Source: Adineta steineri
Taxonomy: Eukaryota; Rotifera; Eurotatoria; Adinetida; Adinetidae
Reading direction: 5' to 3'
Length of the DNA: 64,000 nt
Assembly: GCA_905250115.1 (NCBI GenBank)
Contig: CAJNOI010000004.1
Span: 81,110-145,109 of the forward strand
Made by a program: the position numbers and the translations under genes. The notes beneath the pieces were generated by a model that was not told where the DNA came from, made no database searches, and was given only the letters and a program-made list of their open reading frames with translations. Of this stretch, positions 45,701-55,965 are shown piece by piece (the first letter of the stretch is position 1; every line of letters starts with the position of its first letter).

Positions 45701-45940
45701 GGGGTAGAAATTGAACTGAAGCGGTGGCCATCACATCATCCATCACTAGCAACTACATGCTGTCTTGTTGGGTTACTTTATGGAGAAATTGGTGAATATG
45801 ATAAAGCATTAAAATATTATGGACTAGTACTCAGGATTATGTTGAAGTCACCATCAGAAAATGATCCACCCGTAGTAGATATATATTATTATATTGCAGT
45901 AATTTGCTATAAGAAGTTATTGTGCCAAGAACATAGATGA
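42728..45940 (+). CDS. ADP-ribosyltransferase fused to 13 kinesin-light-chain-type TPRs
   Basis: Intronless, 1070 residues from the ATG at 42728. Residues 35-140 resemble a small alpha/beta receiver-like domain (FQIVWLDADIYK, VFLIVSGSISQHIVPYL). Residues 220-410 are an R-S-E class mono-ADP-ribosyltransferase: VYRGQ (Arg), SFNNFLSTSTN (S-T-S) and NQEGEVLF with the catalytic ExE. From about residue 505, 13 consecutive 42-residue TPRs follow consensus YGNIGAVYHNKDEYDKALEYYEKGLEIELKSLPGDHPSIAT-like text in parts, with a final capping helix. Transfer of ADP-ribose to arginine on a protein bound by the TPRs is the likely mode. This architecture is known to be expanded in bdelloids. Repeats 9-11 are nearly identical in DNA, pointing to recent duplication or gene conversion. 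Confidence 0.9.
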   Translation: MDSETINNTIVLQTTTNCVQSAMCRTKMIQQKNLENFQIVWLDADIYKTQDNLQTIALLRATVNYVEPFEDYYECYEHIGKIKDEKVFLIVSGSISQHIVPYLYYMPQVQYVYVYCFETDKYQTLAHEYEIIRGLYTNMNDICEQLSKDVIECSHQFLSMNIISTHIKEKEINKQEASFMYFQQISEILIRMESDDDAKPSMVNYCRLQYNGNERVLKDIEEFNNNYTPDRAVWWYTTHCFVYEILNKALRIQDIDILLKYRFFLTDLHNQIKQLHTEESLARKNESTELSPLTVYRGQRITREELEHINNNNGGLLSFNNFLSTSTNLNVASKFISGTEDSASVLFEIQANYTQDTKPFSHIDHLSQFNQEGEVLFTIGCVFRIESIQRLENNVSKVSLTLTKEEDPYLKELREYFLTELGDKFNLIALGKLMLYIGKYDDAEQIFKILLPNDHLSHMYPVNERDDEVFDDHDNAYCNNKLEYPEHGTQESFLSSTSRQFYQAITYHNIGLVYYHKGEYDKALEYYEKGLEIELKSLSDNRASLATNYGAIGNLYHEKGEYDKALEYHEKCLKIELKLLPRDDHSLAVAYGYIGEAYKEKGQYDKALESHEESLKIVLESLPQYHPSLATAYRNIGEVYYMKGEYDTAMQYYEKGLQIELKSLPGDHPLIATAYGNIGSIYKDKAQHDKALECHEKSLKIMLKSLPPHHPSLATTYWNIGEVYLEKGEYDKALEYYEKGLEIELRSLPDDHRSLTATYGRIGKVYQDKGKYDKALEYYEKGLEIELKRFPSHYKTLATTYGNIGAVYQDKCEYDKALEYHEKELKIILELLPQYHPSIATAYGNIGAVYHNKDEYDMALEYYEIGLEIRLKSLAGDHPSIANSYGNIGAVYHSKDEYDKALEYYEKGLEIGLRSLPGDHPSIATAYGNIGAVYHNKNEYDKALEYCKKGLQIELKSLPDDHPSLTVTYWNIGKIYHDSGKYDNALEYYEKGVEIELKRWPSHHPSLATTCCLVGLLYGEIGEYDKALKYYGLVLRIMLKSPSENDPPVVDIYYYIAVICYKKLLCQEHR
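44235..45880 (+). repeat. 126-bp tandem coding repeat, 13 units
   Basis: Each unit encodes one TPR. Shared landmarks are GGGAATATTGGAGCAGTTTA, GAATACGATAAGGC and GAAATTGAACTGAAATCATT at a fixed 126-bp period. The three units between about 45245 and 45620 are the most alike. Confidence 0.9.
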
Positions 45941-47173
45941 ACATCCTTTCCAATAACCCCCTTGCTTTATCACATTTATCTTTGTTGTGTTCTGTATCTT
46001 TCGCTTGTTCTGTTTCTTTTTCTCTTGCTTTGTGTATTAGGTATAGTCAGTATTAACACGTACACTGGAGACGAAGGTTGGACTCAGTATGATGGTTAAA
46101 GAATTAATCTGAATTGTATTGGAAGACTCGAAGATGGAATAGGGTCTGAACCTTAAGCTCAGTAAAGCAGCAACTGGGGTCATTTTATTATTCTTTTATT
46201 ATTATATTTATACAATAAAAGATTTATATTCATTATTTATATACATTATTCTATTTTCCGCTACAGTTATATATGGTAAAGCGTTAGGGTTACAGTGCAT
46301 TTCTGTAACATATATGTCAATCTCTATTCTTTTGATATCTATATTATAATTTTAGTCGAAAACAGACAAACCTATATTCATTTGAGAATACAAATCAATC
46401 TGCTAATCTCAACTCTTGCTTTTAGGCAATCAATCACTTCTAATCGAAGTTACAGAAATTAATTAATTGAATATTCTTGTTTTACCTGATAAATTTTCAA
46501 AAATTAACTAATGCAGTTGTTTAAAATCACGGACGCGTTTCGCGTTTATTGGGTGTGGGTTGTCTTTGCATCTCACATTCACATAAACTTGCCTACACCT
46601 AAACCCATCCTCAAAACATCCTACTGAGTGATTTTGTTATCAGTATTATTTAATAATGATTGAAAACTTAATTCTTTGATTTAAATTAAGTTGTACCAAA
46701 AATCAAATTAGAAAAAAACAACTTGGTAAGAATGAATTAATAGAATTGTTTTTATCTGTCATATGTTAATCATCATCTCAGCGATGAAATTAGAATCCTA
46801 ATAAAACAAATAAAGGACTACAGAATAAATCCATTTCACATACTATCAATAGTTAACAACGAATACTATAACTATCATCTTTAAATATAAATTATACAAC
46901 ATGATTAAATCATTTATATATAATTCAAAACTGTTGAAATACGTAATATCACTGATTTCGATTATGTCATTCGAATTATATAAAACAAATTGAAAGATTA
47001 AATTTTATTAGAATAGAAATCATTTATCATATTTTAATAAAATATCACATAGTATCAACTGTCTTTTTGTTTTTACAAATAACAATGCTTACATGCATTC
47101 TCACTATATGAATAGAAATTTAATAAAAAAAAATGATATAAAAAATTAATTCACTATACATGAGTATTCTTAT
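45941..47173. other. Intergenic, convergent
   Basis: 1.2 kb between the ART-TPR gene and the F-box gene; contains one palindrome (46550-46615) and otherwise AT-rich sequence. Confidence 0.45.
46550..46615. repeat. Palindromic GGGTG element
   Basis: Left arm TGGGTGTGGGTTG, right arm CTACACCTAAACCCATCCTC, about 30 bp between. Confidence 0.6.
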
Positions 47174-48947
47174 TTAAAACCATAAATCAAACCAATTATC
47201 ATTGCATTCAACTGCAAATGAATCTTCTTCTCTCATATGAGAATGAGTAATAATCCATTGTCGTAGATTTTCACTTGTTTCTTTTGATAATAAACCTTTA
47301 ATATCAATTGAAAGACGTGATTTACCTTTCCAAAGTGAAAGAACTTTTAATACAAAATCATCAATTAATATTTTTGAATCTTTAAGAACTATAACAAGAT
47401 GACGAAGAGAACAAAATATTTCCGAAATACGTTCTATTAAATCTGATTCAATATCTTCCCAATTAACAATATTAAGACGAACAACTTGAGTTTGTAATAA
47501 ATGACATGTTGATTCATCGTTTAATAATAATTTAAGACAATCAAAATAAATAATCATATAATCAATATTAGGTGCAACATTAAATAATGGAAATAATTCA
47601 AATATTCCAAATATTTCAATTTGTTTAAGAAAAGGTAATTTGAAATTAATTGATTCTGATTTTAATGGTAAAGATACTATTTCAAATAAAGAAAAAATAG
47701 AAAAAAAAATGTATGATTATATATTACTTACAAATTTGTGATTTATCCTTTGCATCAATAGTTAATGTTCGAAGTCGACGAAAGTGTTGTAATATATGTA
47801 ATATTTCTAATACAGATGTTATATGAGCAATGTATAAATTTTCAGTTTGTTGCATATATTTCCAACCTGATGGCATATATTGACTTACTGTTCCTGTTAG
47901 AATAACTGAATGAAGATTACATGGAATCGTATAAATTATAAAACGTGATCGTGGTTCATCTAACATACTAATAACAGGAAAATGAGGAGATGAAAAAGAT
48001 TTTGTTGTTTCAATTTCGGATTCTAACTGAGAAAAATAATAACGAATAAAATATTCAAGTTTTATAAGTGATCTAGGTAAAATCGTAAGAAGATTTTCTT
48101 TATTGATAAGACGTTTATCTTCTGTACGAAGATCAAATGTAAGTTCTTGTAAAGATGGCATTACTTTTAATATATGAGATATTTGATCAAGTGTCCAAAA
48201 AAGATTAATTGAACGTAATTGAAATGTGATTAAATGCAGAAGATATGGTAAATTCGTAAATATTGATTGACATTTTATTTCAGTTGACATTTCTTCTATA
48301 CTTAAATATAAACAGCGTATATTTGGTATAAGTAGAAAGAGATTTGTCATAAATTTAGCTTCTGTTAGATTTACAGTAAGTTGTTCAATATTTGGATAGG
48401 ATATCAATGTTATATCATCACATATATCGAAATCAATTGAATCATGATCAAATGATACTATTGAAAGTTGATTATTATTAGTCGAAAGAACTTTTGTTAG
48501 AAGTGAATTTAACATTTTTCCTTTAAGAAATCGAATATCAAGTTCAATTAGTTGTGGAAGATCATGAAGAGTATCAATAAATAATAGGAGTTTTTCAGTC
48601 GTAAACCATTTAATTATTAATTTTTGAAGTTGTGGAAATAATAATGTCATAGGTGATTGAAAGAGAATAGAATTTAGTTTCTTACTTATAATTGTTTCCC
48701 AATTACCATTGAGTAAAAATGTTTGAACACTATTACTAATTTGTGGTAAAACATGAGAAACAGAATACTCAAATTGTTCATATGAAACAGATAATAAATT
48801 AACATAACGACAATAACCTGTTATAGTAATATTAAGACGATTATTTAAATTATAAAATGAAAATAAAACATCAGCTCCACGAAGATATTGACATATATGT
48901 AATATAATTTCATCTGGTAAAGTTTCGAAAGAAGATGAAACAAACAT
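47174..48947 (-). CDS. F-box / leucine-rich-repeat protein
   Basis: Two exons, 48947-47732 and 47676-47174, give 572 residues. Residues 6-45 are an F-box (ETLPDEIILHICQYLRGADVLFSFYNLNNRLN), expected to bind SKP1. The rest shows irregular leucine-rich repeats (LPQLIELDIRFLKG, YPNIEQLTVNLTEA, MPSLQELTFDLRTED, FRRLRTLTIDAKD) for substrate capture in an SCF ubiquitin ligase. This F-box/LRR form is multi-copy in bdelloid genomes. The intron is 55 bp with canonical ends. The substrate is unknown. Confidence 0.82.
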
Positions 48948-50342
48948 CTAGAATAATATGTCATATGAAATAAAAGAAAATATTTTGGTATCATATTTAA
49001 TGAATCATCAGAACAAATTTTACATTAACTCACTAACGAATGAATTGTACCATATTATTCTACATTGGAACATTAACAAGCCTATAGATGCTTATTTATA
49101 GTTGTCGCTATGTTCTTAGTATTTCGTATTCAAGTGAAAAAAAATAGTCAGACGAAATATGCTTCAATCTCGAAGTTTTTTAAATTTATTTAAGTATTAA
49201 TCTATTAGAAAATGTTCTTAACGTATATTTGAAATTTAATCAATAATGAACAACATATGCCAATTAAATAATTGTATTGCCTGAAAACTTTTATTTTTTC
49301 ATTCGTCATGATTCCATTCTTATTCAAAGAAAATCTAAATTTATACTGGATCCATGTAAAATAATGAGAAACCATAGAGAACATTCTAATTGAAACTGTA
49401 ATGCGTCCCTAATAACCTTTCCAATTATTATTCTCAAGAAAAAGACTAACCATGTATAGAATGAATAAACTAAATAATGACATTCAGTGATATTTGTTTG
49501 AAATATTTATGACTAGTTTATTACAATGTGCTGATGTTCATACTTCTTACGATAAGATAAATATTATATTGTCATTCAGCTCACAAAACATCTTGTTATC
49601 TTCTCAGACAATAATTAGAGATAAATTTAGAATATTTTTCATGAGGTACTCTCAAGGCAGAAAAAGTGAAAGTTCCGTACTTCCCTTGAACTTTAAATTT
49701 TTTTGAAGGAGATGAACTCTCGCTTTTTTTTCTTTTGAGCACTCTCTTACTAATTAAAAAATGTAGCAGTCGAAAACTAATACTATTATCTAAAGAGAAA
49801 AAGAAAAAAGAAATTTTTAAAATATATTTAATTATATTAAAAATCCGTCATAGGGTCAGTAACATTTACAAACTTATTATAGCAAGGGAAATGTCGCATT
49901 TACTTTATTCAATGTATTTTCTATATATTCAGTTACGAATTGTAAGTATATTAATTTCATAAAAAATAACAATATTACAAAAAATCTGTAAATTAGTAAT
50001 TAAATTACAATTAAAATTCTGAGTCTTCTTCCGTGTCATTAGTTTTCATAATCTAAATTTAGACTAGACGCTTTATGTGTATATTTAAACAGTTAGTTAA
50101 ATTGAGAATTTTTAAAATTTATTTTTCATAGAAATAATATTTTTGGTATAATGATGTTAGTTAGTTTTAATTCGAGTTTACAGGAAAACTCGTGACAGAA
50201 CTTTTCAGAATATAATAAAAGTATACTTCATTATGATTATTTGTGTTGATTATGATATGCTATGTTTCATTTCTTTCGAATACTTGTTTAATTATGCACA
50301 ACAAATTATATATAAAAAATTTACTGATTGCAACAAAAACAG
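48948..50342. other. Divergent intergenic region
   Basis: 1.4 kb, AT-rich. Two short open frames (49494-49706, 49735-49962) lack recognisable features. Promoters for the flanking genes should lie here. Confidence 0.4.
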
Positions 50343-51419
50343 ATGACTTGTAATACATCTATCTCATTTATTAGTCAAGTAAATAATTATAATAGAAGTT
50401 ATTTTCTTTTAGATCTATTGACGTTTCAGTACGAGAATAAAAATATGACGAATTCAGCATCGACATTACCTTCTATACTGACAACACTTACGGAAAAATT
50501 AACCTATATTGCCCTTCCATTCTATGTTATTCTTGGTATTCTTGGCAATACTTTTTGCATCATCTATTTCTTAAACAAATCACAACGTGCAAGTTCATGT
50601 GCATTTTATCTTTTACTTGCCGCTATTACAAATATGTTTGCTGTTACATTTGGTGTATCAACAAGTATTTTAAGTCTTGCAAAACCAGTTGTATCAGCAT
50701 CACTTGTTTACTGTAAATTACGTATGTATATCAATCATACGTCAATATTCATTGGAAGAATGTTCACAATTCTAGCTACAATTGATACATATACAATGAC
50801 TTCACAAAAACATACTTGTCGAATGTTTAGTCAACGATCAAATGCTATTAAATGTGCTATAGGCGTTGTTTTGTGTTGTCCACTTATTGCTATTCATATA
50901 CCTATTATGAATACAATTGTTGCCGGTCAATGTGTTATGACAGGTGTATATGCATTAATATTTGCAATTTATCAAATGTTAATTGCTGGTATAATACCAC
51001 CATTAGCCATGATAATATTTAGTTGTCTTGCATATTTAAATATGAAAAAAATTCATATTCGACCTGATGATACAGTAAAACGACAGCAACAACGACAACA
51101 TATTCGTATGGTAACAACTCAAATTACTATTTATATTATATCAGCTGAACTTGTTCCAATTACTACAATGTATAAACAATTAACATCAAATATCATAGGA
51201 AAAAGTCAGGATCGAAAAGCTATTGAAGCATTTATTATATTTATTGCATCAAATTTTCTTTTATATCTTAATACATGGGCTCCATTTTTTATCTACTATG
51301 CAACATCTTCGAATTTTCGAACTGCTTTTATTCGTATATTCCACAAGACTTATCGAATTCATCCAATGGAACTTACTTATCTTAATAATAATGCAGTAAC
51401 TATTAATAGAGGACCTTAA
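50343..51419 (+). CDS. Rhodopsin-like GPCR, FMRFamide-receptor-like
   Basis: Intronless, 358 residues from the ATG at 50343 (MTCNTSIS); Met at 50445 (MTNSAS) is an alternative. Seven hydrophobic segments are evident. TM1 holds the GN pair (ILGILGNTFCIIYFL), TM2/3 the region SCAFYLLLAAITNMFAVTFG, and the DRY position reads DTY (ILATIDTYTMTSQK). TM5 and TM6 flank a basic loop (KRQQQRQHIRMVTTQITIYI). The NPxxY motif is not kept; APFFIYYATSSNFR stands in its place before helix 8. Asn-linked sites sit near the N-terminus. It probably senses a peptide, but the ligand is unknown. Confidence 0.82.
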   Translation: MTCNTSISFISQVNNYNRSYFLLDLLTFQYENKNMTNSASTLPSILTTLTEKLTYIALPFYVILGILGNTFCIIYFLNKSQRASSCAFYLLLAAITNMFAVTFGVSTSILSLAKPVVSASLVYCKLRMYINHTSIFIGRMFTILATIDTYTMTSQKHTCRMFSQRSNAIKCAIGVVLCCPLIAIHIPIMNTIVAGQCVMTGVYALIFAIYQMLIAGIIPPLAMIIFSCLAYLNMKKIHIRPDDTVKRQQQRQHIRMVTTQITIYIISAELVPITTMYKQLTSNIIGKSQDRKAIEAFIIFIASNFLLYLNTWAPFFIYYATSSNFRTAFIRIFHKTYRIHPMELTYLNNNAVTINRGP

Positions 51420-51729
51420 ATAATTTATGAAATAAATTTTCTAGTTAAGATTTCGAGTTGTAGTCCTGAAATGTTCTCAACACTCAAATAAAATTTATTT
51501 ATTTTACATTGTATTACCCACCCATGATGATTATTTTAAGTATTCATGGTCGCTTTTACTTTTATGCTTATTCAGTATATTTTTACTGAAATTATAGGGA
51601 TTTTATTTTTTGATTAGTTTCAACATGAGAGAAGAAAAAGCCAGACTATAATAGAATTTATTAAAAATCATATACATATACGAAAAAATAATTATAAATT
51701 TAGTTTACAGAAAATTCAAATGTTATTTG
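51420..51729. other. Short convergent spacer
   Basis: 310 bp between convergent genes. Nothing recognised beyond AT-rich 3' flanks. Confidence 0.4.
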
Positions 51730-52178
51730 TTATAGTTTCAAAACAATTCCAAGAACAATAGCTACAATGGCAATAATAAGAATTAAACAAAAAATACCAC
51801 TAAAAATCCAAAACCAGGTTTGACAGAAGAATTTATTTCGTCTAGAAAAAGTTACAAAAAGAATATAGATATCAATCAATTAATAAAACTCTGAATATTC
51901 AATTTACTCATTATTATTTAGATTACTTGGTAAATCGTTCCATGATCTTGAAGAATAATTAATACTAGGGACTGGTTGACTTGGCGTTCTATATAACCAT
52001 TGTCCATTTGTTGACTAGAAAACTATGAAAAGACGGAATTAAAAAAATAAAATTTTCATACTTGTATCGATGGAGAATGAAAATTATTACCGATTTGATT
52101 TTCTTGAAGTTGTCGATGGTTCACAGGTCTCACTTGAGGTTGAGAAGGTGCTCTTGAAAAATTTGATATTTCCAACAT
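51730..52178 (-). CDS. Small tail-anchored membrane protein
   Basis: Three exons (52178-52062, 52014-51908, 51841-51730) give 111 residues. The first 75 residues are Pro/Ser/Gln-rich and polar (SRAPSQPQVRPVNHRQLQEN, YRTPSQPVPSINYSSRSW). They end in RRNKFF followed by one strong helix (WFWIFSGIFCLILIIAIVAI) and a two-residue tail (KL). The layout fits a tail-anchored protein. Splice sites are canonical and the phases agree, but the family is unknown. The first exon lies 89 bp from a 10-base N run. Confidence 0.6.
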
Positions 52179-54871
52179 TCTTTTACCTTTTGTTTTCAAT
52201 TGAATAATCAATCAACTGCTTCTTATCGATTTCTATTCAAAGAAGCTATATGAAATAATAATAAAANNNNNNNNNNGAAATCAGTTTGTTTCCCCTTGAT
52301 TTCATAGAAATCTTATTCTTAAAAATGAGATCATATTGATTAATTGATAGAAAAACTTTCTATACTCATATAATCTTAAAGTTATTTATGAAACTATTAT
52401 GAATAATTTCACAATTTGGATAAGAAAAGATCTATTCAGACAAATTTTACTCTTTTATCATTACTTATTCTCATCCGACATTTATGCCTATTACATAGAT
52501 TTATTATTTTCAAATTTTGTTTACTTCCATAATCATCTTTCCATTGATTCTTTGTTTTGAACAGTTTAGTTTTGATGAATAATAATGATCGTTAGGAATT
52601 TAGTCAAACGTGCAAGAATATCATACTGAGGATATTGACATAGATTTGTTCATACACAAAAAGAATTCAAATAATGTGATCTTCTTCTCTTTAACTAACA
52701 ATTTAATTTTGATTTAGGCTGATTTTTCTAGGTCTTTAATGAGATTTTCGAAAATATCAATGTCAATAATCTATTGGAAAATGATCTAAGATTTGATTCG
52801 ATAACATATCGAAGAGAAATTCCTCTGATATTCAGATGGTGCATATCAGATTTTGTTGGCTTTATTCTAAACATAATAAAACAAGAAAATAAAATATTTC
52901 AATGTATAGAAGATTTGACGTAGAAGGAAAATAATAGAATAGTTAAACAAATGATAGATTTTTGTTTAGACTGTTAATACTTTTGTTTTCTTTATCGACG
53001 ACTATTTCAAATTAATCTAATAAAATTATAATTTCGAGATAAGTATTAAAAAATATGTCTAAATACTAATTTCGAAGTTAATTATGATTTATTGAGATTT
53101 TATTGAATATATCGTATTATTATACTTCAAACTATAAAATGCTTTTTCTATGGAAAAAGTCTTATCATTTTTCTTATAGAATGGTTCTTGGTCTAGGAAA
53201 AAGAAATTTAAAAAAAATAAATGAATGCTTCTCAAGAGAGAAATTAATCTTGTCTTTATTTGGCAAAGATATAAATGAACAATATTTTGAAAAAAAGAAC
53301 TTTTACTTTTATTCAATTTCAACCAAAATCATAATTCAATATCTCAAACTTGTTTTGAAAAATAAATATAAAAAAAAACAATGAGGATATTTTTTGATTA
53401 ATTTAATTTGATAATTTAATCCAATGAAGGAAACAGATTGAAAGTTTGATTTGGAATCGTAATCTAGTTGACAATTCAAATCAAAATCATTAAGAATAAT
53501 AAAATTTATTTGAAATTTATTTTGAAATCTTAAAAAAATTATTTCCTTTTTATTCATCATTATTAATTAATTAATGAAATGATTATAACAATATTTATTC
53601 GTTTGTTCTGTATTAATTAGAAATAAATGGATTGATAAACGTGCTCAAGAATTTCGTCGTTCATGTTTACTAGATTCAATGGCATGAGTAAATCATCTAT
53701 TGGTACAAAACTGATATAAGAATTTTGAAAATCTCGTTGTATATTTAAGTTAAAATCAAATCGATAATATCAGTAATCTGAATGTCACAGAGAAAAGTCA
53801 GGTTGAGCAATTATGTTTTTTATCATAGTGAATATTAGGATTTCGTTTTCTTTGTGTGAAGCATTTATAAAGATAGAACGAGAAATGTGTGTTTTTCTTA
53901 TTTCCAATTAAATATAAAACAATTCTTTTGCTTTTTTCATTATCATTATCAAATTTAAAACAGTATAGTTTGTGAAGATTTTAAATTGTTTGATGCTGAA
54001 AGATTTCAAAATAAAGTAGAAAAATGGAAATTGTCGATTCTATATCAGATATATATTCTTACATTTTCTCAATGCAAATTACAATGGAAAAAAAGGATCT
54101 CAGATAGAGTTTTATCAATTGAAAAATATGCTTGATCGTTTTCCAACTATGATTATCTTAACAATAATAGTAGTTTAGTCGTAGAGAACGAATAGCAGAT
54201 AAAATCGATTAGACAGTTTCATATGGTAATCATTAAAGTTCAAAGGTCTTTAATCATATAATGTTCTATATCAAAATACTTTAGTAACATAAAGATATTG
54301 AGAAATCTTCTTAATATAAATAAACTCATCGTTTTATGCAAATGATTTTTTCTAAACAACAATGCGACGCCCACAGAATTATTTTTAATCAAGACTAGAA
54401 ACATGCTTTCTATTCCTATGCCTACTATTATAGTACAATTGTGTTAAAACAGTAGATATTAGGATCAACTGTATGAATAATTCAAACTAGTCAATTTCAT
54501 ATTGTTAAAATCTTATTTCATTAATAAATGTAACCAAACTACTGTAATGATACTGTTTTTTTGTGAAATAATCAAAATCATATGATTTTATTTTGTTGAA
54601 AAATTGTTCGAGTAATCATTTAAATAATTTTATTTCCTCAATAATAATATTTTTGAGTAAAGAGAGAAATGATATCGAATTGACTAGCTTCTCTCACAAT
54701 ATGAAGATCAATCCACAGTGGATTGTCATGTGAATATATGACAGAACTTTGACAAAATGTAATTTATTTATCATAGCTATGATTTTTTTCATTCTACCTA
54801 CATTCAACTATGATATTTTCATTGTAATTACATGTGTATGACAGTGCGATCGTAATAAGCCTTATTTAACA

Positions 54872-54908
54872 TTCGTGTTGTTGGACACGAACATGTATAC
54901 ATGTTCGT
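54872..54908. repeat. 22-bp perfect palindrome with extra inverted arm
   Basis: 54887-54908 is a perfect palindrome (half-site ACGAACATGTA). Upstream TTCGTGT at about 54872 also pairs with ACACGAA at 54885-54891, so two alternative hairpins share one arm. Confidence 0.7.
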
Positions 54909-55510
54909 AGTGAACAAACGTTGCATTTTCATCTCCATAGAATACGTGGAAACGGTTGAGTGATTTTGTTTTAAAAAATGTTTAATTTTTTTCTATATCA
55001 TCTTGTTTCTTGAAGAAAAATCAATTGAATTTTATTGTAGAATATTTTGTTCAATGTTATGTTAAACGTAAAAGAGAAAGTCTTACTAAAAGTTTTTCAA
55101 CAATATTTTCTTTATATTTTGGTGAAAAAATTGAAATAATTTAATTATATTCTTTATGATTATTTGAAATCTACAAATAACGAACAAAATTTATATTAGA
55201 AATATCTGCAATGATTCATGTAAGTTTTTAATAAATTGTTTCTTTCTTCAATTTGAAAATTTTCATTGAAAATATTTTTCTAACAATATTCGATTTTTTT
55301 AAGTCGAAAACTTATGAAAAAAACTAAACTAAATGAATAGATTTTCTTATATTAATTAGATTAGTATTAATTCGTTTTCTCTCTTATTTTAAATAGAATT
55401 AAGAATTAATTCATTATATTTATCATATTTTAATCAAAATATTATATTATCTAAGAATTCAAAATAGAAATTTTTTAATAAATTCAAACTGTGTATAAAA
55501 ATACTTTCTT

Positions 55511-55965
55511 TTACTTTTTTCTTAGATAGCAGATTACACATAATATGTCATCTGGTCTGTATTCGGTATTTTTGAGTCTTCTATTCCATAACATGATGTT
55601 TCTTGTTAAAATATTAAAGATGAAAATATTTATCAAAGTTAGATTAGCAAGCTTTTGATTTCTTTGCCACCACATGGCTCGTTTTCCTTGATTCTTGTTT
55701 ATTTTCTGTTTCATAGTAACCAGTGCACCGTCCACGAACTTTCTACGTAGATCCTTCTATTTCTTTGAGCTTGTGATCAGCGAGTTTGTGCTTGTTTGAC
55801 TTGTTAATTGTTGTCTATTGCATAGTTTTTCTTACATATTTTATAGCTTTTCACGATTCAACTTATCGTCAGTCATTTTTCTTTGTAGGAACTTAAGGCT
55901 TCGTAGGATTCATTTCATTCAATGAGTCCGCGTTGTCTTCTCTATTGACTTCTTCTGGCGACATA
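55511..55965 (-). pseudogene. Possible decayed gene remnant
   Basis: Reading the minus strand, MSPEEVNREDNADSLNEMNP is followed by stops in several places, then a coding-like stretch DLRRKFVDGALVTMKQK and GKRAMWWQRNQKLANL. The pieces are in different or interrupted frames. No family is recognised. Confidence 0.25.
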
